From Urophycis tenuis (Eukaryota > Chordata > Actinopteri > Gadiformes > Phycidae), in the NCBI GenBank assembly GCA_036785325.1, contig JAXIVH010000001.1:4983571-5047570 (forward strand): a DNA stretch of 64,000 bases, given 5' to 3'. The notes under the pieces are model-generated. The model did no database searches, had not been told where the DNA came from, and was given only the letters and a program-made list of their open reading frames with translations. Positions 31,796-50,509 of this stretch are shown one piece after another. Both the position numbers and the translations under genes were made by a program. How positions within the stretch are numbered: the first letter of the stretch is position 1; each line of letters begins with the position of its first letter.

Positions 31796-33665
31796 TGTAA
31801 TGATATTTATGTTATGACCACTAGGTGGCAATGTTTGGTTACTAGATTAGATGGAGCTTTAAGAACAACAGAACAAGTGTAACCGGCTAACCATGCAGTC
31901 ACGTAAATAAAGACACCTACTGAGAAAGCATCAAAGTTGTTTATTTAAGAACCCATAACTTTACATGGTACCAGGAATGGATGCAATAAAGCCACCAGGG
32001 ACTCTAAAACTTACCGGGAACCTCAATGCCAACTGGAAGACTTTTAAACAGCAGTTTGAGCTATATCTCGCAGCTATCGGAGTGTCGGAGACGGCTAACA
32101 AGAGGAAAGTAGGAAAGTAGCACTGTTGCTAACTGTCGCAGGGACCGAAGCAACAGAGGTGTATTCACTTTCGACCCTGAAGACGACAAGAACAAGCTAG
32201 ATGCAGTACTAAAGAAGTTAAATGAACATTGTCTGGCTAAAAAGAATGAGACATACGAGAGGTATGTTTTTAGATCACGAATGCAACGTGAAGGAGAGGC
32301 GTTCGACAGCTTCCTCACGGACCTCAAGCTAAAAGCTAGCACATGTAATTTCAATGCATTGAAGGACTCATTGATTCGTGATCAAATTGTATTCGGGGTC
32401 TGTGACAGGAAAGTCAGGGAAAAGCTGTTGGGTGAGGCTGAACTGAACCTAGAGAAGGCAGTGAAAATATGCCAGGCGAGGGAGTTAGTTAAGCAGCATG
32501 CCGAAACTTTTGATGGCGCTGACAAAGGACTAGCCCAGCAGCCCGCTCAAATGCATGGTGACGTAGACGCAATTTTTTGGCACGGAAAGGATCGAGACAG
32601 AGACACTAGGAGCAGGGAGAGCTGAGAGGAGTAGAGACAAAGAATTCAGAGACAAGGAATTTACCTGAAAATGATGTGGAGGCCAGCACAAGGCCAGACA
32701 GTGCCCAGCATTTGGAAAAACCTGCTCCAGGTGTCATGGACAAAATCATTGCTAGAATGTGTCTTTCAAGGGAGAAGGAAAGCAAAGTCCAGGTAGTGAA
32801 TGAAAATGATGAGGACAGTGATTCGCAAAGTGATCCAAAGTTTGTGTACAGGGTTACTGAGGGGGGCAGTGAAATAGAGGAGACTGGACAGCCAGTCAAT
32901 GCAGATGAGACTGTGCGGCCAGTCAATGCAGTGCAGACAGATAAATGGGTGGCACCTCTATTAGTTAATGGGACAGTGGTGTTGTTCAGACTAGACACAT
33001 GGGCAAAAGCCAACCTGATCAGTGAAAAGGACATTAAAGCACTTAGAGAAGCCAAAAATACAGAAACGCTCTGTCCCACTGAAAACATAATGGACAGCCA
33101 ATTGAAACCAAAAGGGTGTGCCAGCTTAAAATGCATGTCAAAGGCAAGACACAACCTCATGTTTGTAGTGGTTCCTGATAACCATGAATCGTTGCTCGGA
33201 GACAGAGCATGTGAGGACCTGGAGCTGGTCAAGAGGGTCTACCAGCTCAACAGTGAAAAGGTGTGAGACACCAACACAGGAAATGAGTCCGTAAATGATA
33301 TAGTGCACAGGTTTCCAGAAATGTTCAAGGGCCAAGGAACGCTGCCTTTCACATATAAGATCCAACTAAAAAGTGATGCCAAGCCAGTCATACATGCGCC
33401 GCGGAGAGTACCAGCACCGCTCAGGGACAGTCTTAAAAAGGAGCTGGACAGAATGGTAATTTGGCCCATCGAGGAGCCGACAGACTGGGTGAACTCTATC
33501 TTGTGCGGGGAAAAAACCCAATGGTGAGTTAAGAGTGTGCCTAGACCCCAAAGATCTCAATGAGAACATTAAAAGAGAGCATTACCAGATACCAAAAAGG
33601 GAAGAGATCACAAGTGAAATGGCAGGGCAAGATATTTTAGCAAACTAGATGCATCTCATGGTTTC
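31796..33665 (+). mobile_element. Gypsy LTR retrotransposon, 5' part (LTR, gag, start of pol), degenerate
   Basis: The short 5' LTR is 31796-31965 with ends TGTAA/TTACA, followed at once by a primer-binding-like TGGTACCAGGAATGG at 31966-31980. A gag-like frame starts at 31977 (LNANWKTFKQQFELYL) and, after a frameshift near 32110, continues to 32624 (MQREGEAFDSFLTDLKLKA, VREKLLGEAEL). A pol frame at about 32676-33265 contains a protease-like segment in which the catalytic triplet reads LDTWA instead of LDTGA. The beginning of reverse transcriptase follows (PRRVPAPLRDSLKKELDRM, then LDPKDLN out of frame). Sequence stops near 33665 inside the reverse transcriptase; RNase H, integrase and the 3' LTR are absent. 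Several stops make it non-functional. Confidence 0.8.
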
Positions 33666-34720
33666 TCACATCCTGGGGCTTGGCCACCGGGGTGGCTGGG
33701 GGTGGCACTGGCTACCCCTGAAATTTGATTGGCCCCCCTACCTGGCCCCCCCACCAGACTTCGGGAGAAAAAAAAAGTGTGCTTAATTAATTGTAATATT
33801 TATTTTCCACACATATATGTATAAAAGCACAATTTTAAAGCGTTTTGATATTGTTCAATATTATTTTTAATTCATTTTTATGCAGCATTATAACTATGCG
33901 TCATAGGTAATTTGCCGGCAAGGCAAGTTCATTCAAATTTCGTCCAATCACAAGACGTTCCACCCGACGGTTAGACTGCTGCTGATCGCTGAATGGCTGG
34001 TGAAGATTAATAAAGGTAAGTAAAATTGTAAATTGGTATGTGTAACCTTAGTGTTTAATGTGGGAATTCGTGGGTGATTAAGTAACGTTAAGTTTGTGTA
34101 GCTAAAGTTAAGGAGATGGCCGGGGGTTAAGCTAACATAACAGTTGTAAAGTTACATAAGTTAACGTTAGGGCTCGACAGTGCCAGCGACGCGTTTAACT
34201 CGCATTTGCTAACGTTACTAAAAATAGATGTATGCCAATTGTAAAAATGTATTTAGGGGCACATTCAGCAGAGACAGCCTATATTTTTTCGGCGGTTCGT
34301 CGCGGTGCGCCGGCGGCCGGCCTGCTCACCAGGCGCCCTCCGCCGCTCCCGGGGGGATGGGGGGGCGCAGCGGACCGCTCGCTACGCCCCCCCATCCCCG
34401 CAGTGAGGGACGGTGCGCGCCGATGGGATCGCAGCCTGCGGGGCTGGCACACCACCTGCCACTGCCAGTCTCCCATCCCTAGTCTATTTGAGCACATAAA
34501 TAAAGTAATGTAATGTCAATAGTAACTGTTCAGCTATTTCGTTTCTAAAAGTTTATATTTTAATGGCACTGGGGCAACATATTGAGACTTTCTTCATTGT
34601 GAAGAAGAAAAGCAAGTCAGCAACAGGAGCAGGAGACAGTGAGGCAGAAATGTGCGTCAGGGATGAGCATGAGCAGCAGTAATCACTATCCACTGATTTA
34701 TCATTTATATATCAGCAGCT
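33666..34720 (+). other. Unclassified repeat-like region; candidate 5' part of a DNA element
   Basis: It starts with CTGGGGCTTGGCCACCGGGG and a GGGGTGGC/CCCC-rich stretch like the ends of some hAT elements. Two donor-like sites and a 39-codon frame at 34563 (MALGQHIETFFIVKKKSK) recall the N-terminus of ZMYM1-type proteins, but nothing longer follows. A GC-rich block is embedded (listed separately). The boundaries and the class are uncertain. Confidence 0.3.
34285..34490. other. GC-rich block of about 200 bp in AT-rich surroundings
   Basis: The stretch is dominated by G and C, with clusters of CpG, beginning GGCGGTTCGTCGCGGTGCGC and ending near CCCATCCCTAGTC. Flanks on both sides are AT-rich. 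I see no match to rRNA or tRNA and no splice sites. It may be a CpG-rich promoter piece of a transposon or a small insertion. Confidence 0.45.
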
Positions 34721-37202
34721 GAGATATCATTTAAGAGAAGCAACATGGGTTATTATCAAATCCCATGACACTTTATTTCATGAAGAACATGTAGTACATT
34801 GGTACATTGTAGGCTACATTTAACAGCATTGTCTGAAATGTGGCATTAATTGTAAAAATACACAGATATCAATATATGATATAACAACACCATGGTAATA
34901 TAGCACTATTCTTATTAAAACTCACATTCTGAACATGAAGCCAGAAGCATCTGCTCATACATCTATTGAACATGATAACTTTATGTACAGGATGGTGACT
35001 TCCTCTTGACCCCTACACCAGGATGTTATTGGTTCATTCTGTTCAGGCGATGTCATAAAACATCACTGCTGTGCTTTGCAGTCTTGTTGTTTCATGTCTC
35101 TCCCTCTCGTCGCTGTCTCTCCCTCCACTAACATGTACCTTCCCTCGGGTCCATCATTGATGATTACTAACGCAGCACACCTGGCTTTACTCTCAAAGTA
35201 GGCCTCAACCTCTGACCCCAGCATTTAAATAAATGTGTTTGTGTTTCCACTCCTTCTGAGTCTCATCAGCTCTTTGTCCAAACAGTGCTGAGTTCTGACG
35301 TGTCACATGACATTTGGCTCACACACCATGCAACAGGAAGAGGTGCTAACTTTAGTCATACAAAAAAAAGTAACTTGTAGTACGAGACAACATCCTAATG
35401 TCGCTAATTTATTTTGTCACTCCACACCGTGTGAAATGTTCAGGAGCCGTCTTTACATTTAAGACTCTCGACTTTGACTGACCAGCAAACAACTATGTGT
35501 GTCATTTTGACATCTTGAGATGTGTACATGAACAAAAGGCTAGTAAGAATATATATATATGTCTATATAGCTATATGAATAACATTTGGTTTAAACGTTT
35601 TTAATTCCCATCTTAAGTCAAATGCATGGTTAGTGTTGGTAGATCAGAGGAGGCAGAGTGGCCGAGCGGAAATGGAATCTCACTAACAACATATACACTC
35701 AATGTTATTGAGAATATCTATCTAGTTATGCAGGTAAACCTATCTTGTTCCATTTCTAGCAACAAACTAGTGTGTTCAATCAGTATAACAGTATAAAAAA
35801 TATAAAACATTTAACAGTACTAGTGGTAGCAGTAGTAGTCAATAAAGTGCTTGGAAGCTAACACATCTCACCAGAAAGTCACGAAACCCAAACCCAGAGT
35901 ATGAGTAAAATACAAACATAAAGATTAAAACCAATAAGCAATTTTAGTGTGTTATTTAAGTGTTATTTTACATTTTGATATTTACTAAACATCCATGTAA
36001 ATACCACAAAGGGAAATATAATATGAAAGCTATTAAGTGGCAAATATACTTAAATCTCTTAACAACCGATGACCTCATCGCTATTGTACAGAGCATTTCA
36101 CCCACTAATAGCTGATGGACTGCAATGGAATTCCCAACAAATGACACTCAAATTATAGCTTATATCTTACCTACAGTACCTTTAAATAAATACATTTAAA
36201 TGTTGCAGTAATCCAAGTATATACAAGTGTGTTTTAAGAAAAGTTTCATCAGGGTAACACAAGAGCAGGGAAACATCAGGGCAGGAACGTGTCCACAACA
36301 CATGTTCCAGCCAAATGGAGAGAGGATTTCTGCTGTTGGCTGCCTCAGCACAAGGAGCATCTAATGACATTCTAGCATCCACAAACATATCTTCATTTTA
36401 GACTTTGTTTGGCCTTTTTACATCAATACACCCAAGCTCCCCACAGTTCTGCCTGTTGTCAATGTGCGGTATATGTCTGTAACTAATGACCCATTACAGC
36501 TGATCCCAACAGCTGCCCCCACATTTCAATAACATCTTTCATGTCCTGCCTTAAAAATAAAATACATAAACAGTAAGAAAAACTTTCTGAGGCCCACGGA
36601 GCAGTCAGTATCCATGGCAATTTCCGTACCTCTGGTCTTGAATTCAAACACTAAATACACACCCGCACACGCACACATACACAGACATAGACACACACAC
36701 ACACACACACACATTGCACAATGGAACAAGATGGTTGTTTCTTTTTTAACCTGTATTGTTTCGCCAGAGTGGAGGGGGTCTGATGAGCCTGCTGACTTTC
36801 TGTCCATCTCCTGCACTGTATTCATGTGTTCTTTTTTGTACCTTTTTTTGGAAATACTTTACAGTATTCTTTCACTATGCAAACTACAGCTCACCACCAG
36901 AGCAGGTCTCATCAGAGGTGTTTCTACAGAGGAGCAGAATGATCAGCCACCTTCTCAAGGTCCACTCCTAGATCCTAGGAGACTACTGGCACCCCCTACT
37001 GGCGGTCCACGAGCGTGACAGAACCAGGCTGCTGGTCCTTCAGAACCACCACAGGGCGGCCAATCAGCCACCAGTAAGAGCGGCTGTTGGGAATCACAAG
37101 CTCACACCACGACACGGCTACTATAGAGTACTACGGTGTGGTGGTGGAACTACTGAAACACACACACACACACACACCACCCCCCCCCCCCCCCCCCCCC
37201 CT

Positions 37203-37242
<40 letters not shown>

Positions 37243-37311
37243 CCCAAACACACACACAGGCGCGCGCGTGGCTGCTAAGAGACACCCAGAGTGGCGAGCG
37301 GCACCGTGGGC
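34721..37311 (-). other. Downstream/3' untranslated region of cacng5; no gene seen
   Basis: About 2.6 kb lies downstream of the cacng5 stop. It has mostly balanced, unique-looking sequence with no long frame and no recognisable element, apart from a (CA)n tract at about 36690-36714 and the CA/C array next to the stop. It probably contains the cacng5 3' untranslated region; the polyadenylation site was not fixed. Confidence 0.5.
37158..37256. repeat. (CA)n-C22-(CA)n array just after the cacng5 stop
   Basis: CA units at 37158-37177, a run of 22 C at 37180-37201, and CA units at 37204-37240. In the cacng5 transcript this reads (UG)n, G22, (UG)n, starting about 70 bases after the stop codon. Confidence 0.95.
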
Positions 37312-37663
37312 TCAGCAGTGCGACGAGGACATCTGCTGGTACTCGGGACACTTGAGGAGGGCGGGGTAGTGGGCGGAGGAGGAGGAGGCGCTGTTCATGG
37401 GCATGGAGGCCTCCGAGATGGCGGAGGCACTGCGGCCGCGGCCCGGCCAGGCGTCCGGCTGCAGGAACTGGCCGGAGTAGTCGGAGCAGTTGCTGAGGCG
37501 GGGGCGGTAGAAGCCCGGGTGCGGGCGGTACATCTCCTCCGCCGTGTAGCGCTTCATGAAGAGGTACACCGACATGACGCCCGCCGTCTGCAGAGGGGGA
37601 ATCAGGGCGCGCACACACACACAGTTTGGGTGCAGTTGTGGAGACACCCGGGCAGTAATACAG

Positions 37664-37738
<75 letters not shown>

Positions 37739-39888
37739 GAAACCAGTGCTGCGTGATGGCGTGGCGGACAGACGTGGCTCTGAGGTCAAAGCGTTCTTTG
37801 CCACGGCGGGACTCAGACGGCCGTCCCTGGCGTTCAGCAGCTTGACAGATGGCAGCACGGCGAGGCTCGGGGGGGGGGGGGGGGCTATCCAGCCCACCCA
37901 GCACCGCACCAACCGAGCCCACAGAGCAGACGCAGGAAACTCGGCAGAATAGCCCGGGTTTACATGATTAACGAATAACTCACAGGGAGAAGGCGGAGCC
38001 CAAAACGGATGACAGATTGTCTGTCTCTTGATGGACAAGATAAATGTGTTGTTGGTCACGCGGTGCGTTCTGTGTGAGTGTGTGTGGAGTTCAACCTCGT
38101 TCGGTTGACTGGTGTCTGGTTGTTGGTCACACACACACACACACACACACAAACACAGGGATAGCTTGGGCTAGCTGTGAGGAAAATGAAGAGGAAAGCC
38201 ACTGCTTGGTTAATCTAATAGCGGAAGTCTTTAATTTCTTCCCCAAGTCAAAACATTCAAGCGTGTGTGTGAGCTCTGAGTGCATCTCATCTGGGGTCCA
38301 GCAGTACCACTTCGTTATAGCAGAACTTCTGGAGGGAGACGGCCCGGAGCCTGAAACCAGTGATGCCTCACTTGTTTACGCCTTGGGTGTGTGAGTGCAG
38401 GTCAGATCAGATCAGGCAGGTCACGTGGTGGAGCCCAGCGTTTTAGTCACACGCGCTTGTTTCTTTTTAGTGCATGTGTGCTGTGTGTATATGTACAGTG
38501 CACTCATTATATTGTGTAAGTATGTGGTCACCTCGGTCAGCAGGAAGGAGATGGCAGCGAAGGCGAAGGACCAGCCATACTTGTAGCTGAAGTACGTCTC
38601 GTTGGTCTTGGTCCGGTTCAGCATCTCATCGTTGATACTGGAGATGTAGAGCACCAGACCCACCACCAGGGAGAGACCTGGGGACAGGGAGGCACCCAGA
38701 GAATTGGATTTGAATTCAAGATAATGATTTATTCGGCAACACTTTACAACAGCATTAGCATGGCGGCTAGGGTTAAGTTGAGGGTTAGGGTTAGGCTTAA
38801 CCCTTACCCTATCAAACAATGTATAACTTAATGCCGAAGTTAACATGGACACCATTAGTAAATCATTACACGGAGTAAATTGTTAACTGTCAGTTACATT
38901 TTAGCTAATGATTATTATTGAATTAACTAATAGTAATTGGTTTACTAAAAGTAAATGGTTTAGTCGTTTAACCTTATTGTAAAATGTTACCCTTTATCCT
39001 TATTTTTGAAGTAAAATGAGATTTCAAAATCCTCATTACTATTCACACGCATGCACTACTTAAGGACACAAAATGACTTGCAAGACAAAATGGAGATGGA
39101 ATCTCACTTCTTATTCCACCACAATCTCCTACATATCCATCAGTCAGAGAGACACACACTCTTAATGCGGCACTGTAAGTGTTAATCAGCCGCAATCCAT
39201 GCTCTGAACCCGAGCACCTGACAGGATGAAGAAGATCCCAGAGACGAAGGCCAGGACGGTGTGGTGAGGCCTCATGTGGCCCAGGTTGCTCAGGACGAAG
39301 CCCATGAACATGAAGAAGAGGCTGACCAGGGGAAATGGAGTTGCTGAGCGAATCATCTCTGAGGGCAGACAGGAGGAGAGACGTCCAACCAGAGCTCATG
39401 AACATAAACACTAGGAAGACTATCCTGTCATAGACATGACATCCTGAGGACCAAAGTGGGCCTTCTCAATGTAATCCAACCTAACCTAATCCAACCGAAC
39501 CCAATCTCTTTTTGATCAACTCCAACCTAAACTAAGCTAATCTAACCTAACCCTAATCCAATCTAATTAAAGATAATATAATCTAACCAAATCCAATTTA
39601 ACAGCAACTACCCATCCTAACCTAATATAACTCAACTTAACCTCATCAAATCTAACTGAAACTAACCCAACCTTATCCCAATCTAAGATAATGTTATCCA
39701 ACCTAACTCCATCCAATCTAGCCTCATCCAAGCCAATCCAAAAATAAACCAGGGACTGACATGTATTGGCCTGGAGCCTCCACAGCGCTTCACTTACTGA
39801 GAACACTCACGGTGGACTCTGAGGTCATCTGGACGCTGGTGGGCATCATGTACTCTATAGTGAAACAGCGTCCCTTCTCCTCCCCTGG

Positions 39889-39970
<82 letters not shown>

Positions 39971-40124
39971 GCATGTGTTTAACTATTGAGGAAGTTACCT
40001 GACCACAAACCAATCTATAAGGGGTGGTGGGTTTGATTCTCCTTCACAGTTCTAAATAGGAGCAAGGAAGTGTGACATCGGATTTGAGAACAAATTAGTC
40101 AAATTCATTTGTCATTAGCTCTCT

Positions 40125-40211
<87 letters not shown>

Positions 40212-42530
40212 GCCCCCCTCTTGTTGGCAAGGGACACCCATTAATTAACCACTGCTGAATAGAGCAGGGCTTTCCATCACTCATCCATAATTGAATTAAT
40301 TGAAGATAAGAGCTGTGCGGCTTTTTCCCATAGATCCTCCGCTCATGTTTTATTAAGCCATCAGACGGCTGTGTGTGAAGGGCTTCCCCTCGATCCAATT
40401 AGCTGCGCCTGCGGGGGGCTAGCTAAACACCGCGTGAGAGACAGTGTGACCTTGTTACCTTCGGTCACCTGCCTCACTCAAGAAAGGACGCATGCACTAA
40501 AGGTAACCACAAAGATTGACTTTCACTTGAATGGCTTCTGAATTAGTTTGGTGAATTAAACAAACACATTAAGAGGTTCAGAGATTAGCCTCATCATGTC
40601 AATCAATGTTTCTAACGCCATCAATGAAGTTATTATTTTTTTGCAACAAACAATTCAAACACCATTACCCCACAACCATCATCTCTTTCAATGAACAGAG
40701 TTTTGTACTTTACATCTTACGTTTGAGAAACAAATAGTATTTGACTGAATTGAAATGCAGGGTAATCTGAAATGCAGGGTAATGTAGGGTGAGCTCCCAA
40801 ATATACACAGTATATTAAAAACAGTACATACAGTATATATACCTTAAAGCTGATTGTGTGCCTGACTAAAGATGAAAGAACTAGACTGCATATAATGTAT
40901 CTCGTTAACTGTAACTCACCCTTAATCAACAGGTGACAATATCAGCAAATCCCACATCATGCATGTAATATTGCATGATTTTAACCTACAGAGGGAGTCC
41001 TCTACAATGCAAACCAGGTTGTGTGAAGTTTGCTTCTCCTTTAAAATTTAAAGGGCAGAGACAAAAACTTGCAGGCTGCATTCATCACCACATTCATTCA
41101 GCCCAACACTGGCATCAATATCAATCCCAATTCAACACCCATTATCAGGCCCGCTTGGCAGTGCTGACGTAGGGTGGGGTGGTCACTTCTGGGTCAAACA
41201 TCGTGAACCAGGACAGCTAAATGGGTAATAGGGCCACTTGATTGGTCTGACCAATACACACACACACACACACACACTCACACACCATTAGTCCTGTTAA
41301 AGGTTGTGCCCTACTCAGTTGTTTGCCCTGCTCAGCAGGGGGAACATGTTGCGTAATGACACAGCCAAATGAACTCCCACTGCAGGCTGTCGGCCCCCAA
41401 ACAGCCCAGAGGTCAGCGGAGCAGGTCGATGGCAACGCAGCCTCATGTCAGTGTGGCCATGCAGGAGATGGTGAAAGGCAACTAGCCTTGCTGTTATGCA
41501 TTACAAGGATACAAAAGATACATCTTAAACCTTTAACCTGCACTATGTAACATTTCAATGGCATCCATTAACATCCTAGAAAAAGGTCTGAACTAGAATA
41601 TTTCTTCGGAATAAAACACACACATCCAGTCAATCCATCCAGGGATAATGTCTTTATGAAATTGGTTTATTCTTGTCCACTTTTGCCAAAACAGTAACTG
41701 TGGTTTGAAAATTATTAGTTAATGGGAAAAACATACAAGTAATCCATTCTATACTCAATTGTAATCCACTCTACTCCACTGGAATCCACTCTACTGTAAT
41801 CCACTCCACTCTACTGTGATCCACTGTACTCTAATCCACTGTATTGGGATCCACTCTACTGTAATCCACTCCACTCTACTGTAATCCACTCCACTCTACT
41901 CTAATCCACTGTATTGTGATCCACTCTACTGTAATCCACTCCACTCTACTCTAATCCACTGTATTGTGATCCACTCTACTGTAATCCACTCTACTGTGAT
42001 CCACTCTACTGTAATCCACTCTACTGTGATCCACTCCACTCTACTGTGATCCACTCTACTGTAATCCACTGTATTGTGATCCACTCTACTGTAATCCACT
42101 CTACTGTGATCCACTCTACTGTAATCCACTCCACTCTACCATAATCCACTCCACTCTACTGTAATCCACTCTACCATAATCCACTCCACTCTACTATAAT
42201 CCACTCCACTCTACTGTAATCCACTCTACTGTGATCCACTCCACTCTACTGTGATCCACTCTACTGTAATCCACTCCACTCTACTGTAATCCACTGTGAT
42301 CCACTGCGGTGGCCCAGAGCTCTCCGCCACGTACCGGCGGTGAAGCACACCCTCCAGAGGCCAGAGTGCAGGGCCATGCGTGTCTCGGTGCTCTGGTTGA
42401 GGGGCAGCACCACGCCCTCCTCCAGGTACAGCCAGTAGTCGGTGCTGACGGCCACGCCCAGCAGGCCCAGGCCGCACACGGCAAACACGCTGCTCAGCAG
42501 AGTCAGAGCCTTGCGACCGCAGAGGCTCAT
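37312..42530 (-). CDS. cacng5: Voltage-dependent calcium channel gamma-5 subunit (complete, 5 coding exons)
   Basis: CACNG5 is a four-pass membrane protein of the claudin/TARP family that associates with AMPA receptors (type II TARP). Coding exons on the minus strand are 42335-42530, 39798-39884, 39218-39358, 38532-38677 and 37312-37587, all with AG/GT borders. The sum is 846 bases, 281 residues; human CACNG5 has 275. The first exon starts MSLCGRKALTLLSSVFAVCG (first membrane helix), then the NQST glycosylation site and the family motif SGLWRVC. The next has GRCFTIEYMMP. Exons three and four hold helices two to four (LVSLFFMFMGFVLSN, LAFVSGIFFILSGLSLVVG, YGWSFAFAAISFLL). The cytosolic tail has YRPHPGFYRPRLSNCSDYSG and ends SSSHC, near the human SSPC. 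CACNG7 is the closest alternative, but EMLNR, YLFMKRYTAE and the first exon favour gamma-5. No damage is seen. prkca lies upstream in the same orientation. Confidence 0.93.
37663..37740. repeat. (CA)n microsatellite in the last cacng5 intron
   Basis: CA units with a few GACA and AACA interruptions. A 17-18-base G run follows at about 37868-37885 in the same intron. Confidence 0.9.
39475..39745. repeat. Degenerate tandem repeat of TAATCCAACC-like units
   Basis: About 270 bases of loosely repeated 5- to 10-base units (CTAACC, AATCCA, TAATCTAA) lie in a cacng5 intron, between the exons at 39218-39358 and 39798-39884. Long minus-strand frames with LD/VRLD repeats come from it. Confidence 0.6.
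39893..40208. repeat. (GA)n and (TC)n pair, 150 bp apart
   Basis: (GA)n at 39893-39967 and (TC)n at 40117-40208 are complementary, so the two arrays can pair as a large hairpin with about 150 bases of loop. They flank unique sequence in a cacng5 intron, directly upstream of the acceptor of the exon at 39798-39884. Confidence 0.9.
41745..42305. repeat. Minisatellite next to the first cacng5 coding exon
   Basis: About 560 bases of imperfect units built from TCCACTCTACTGTAATCCAC and TCCACTCTACTGTGATCCAC, mixing 10-, 15- and 20-base periods. In the transcript sense it starts about 30 bases after the donor at 42333-42334. Confidence 0.92.
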
Positions 42531-50275
<7,745 letters not shown>

Positions 50276-50424
50276 CGAGGAGGAGGTGGAGGAGGAGGAG
50301 GGCTGGAGGCTCAGCTCGCGCTCCGCTCTGCTCGGCGTCGCGTGGGCTCTGGCTCGGAGCGCGGGAAGACAGTGGCGGGCGCAGCTTGTGCAGCGCGCGC
50401 TCTGCCCGAGCGGAGCACGAACAC

Positions 50425-50430
<6 letters not shown>
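50276..50430 (-). promoter_or_regulatory. GC-rich non-coding first exon/promoter candidate of cacng5
   Basis: A short GC-rich, CpG-rich block ends in CCTCGAG followed by a GTAACG donor on the minus strand at about 50270-50276. It lies between the prkca 3' end and the first cacng5 coding exon, in the right orientation to be a non-coding first exon. No start codon with a vertebrate-like product is seen. A (CA)n tract at 50428-50506 lies directly upstream. Confidence 0.45.

Positions 50431-50506
<76 letters not shown>
50428..50506. repeat. (CA)n microsatellite at the candidate cacng5 promoter
   Basis: About 78 bases of CA units immediately upstream of the GC-rich exon candidate in the minus-strand sense. 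Confidence 0.9.

Positions 50507-50509
<3 letters not shown>

Noticed and set aside
34228..34513. Short proline/glycine/arginine-rich frames in the GC-rich block
   Set aside because: Open on both strands because of base composition; no homology or exon signals.
37121..38152. 343-codon minus-strand frame
   Set aside because: A different-frame read-through of cacng5 last exon, introns and CA arrays; its GT/C-run segments are low complexity.
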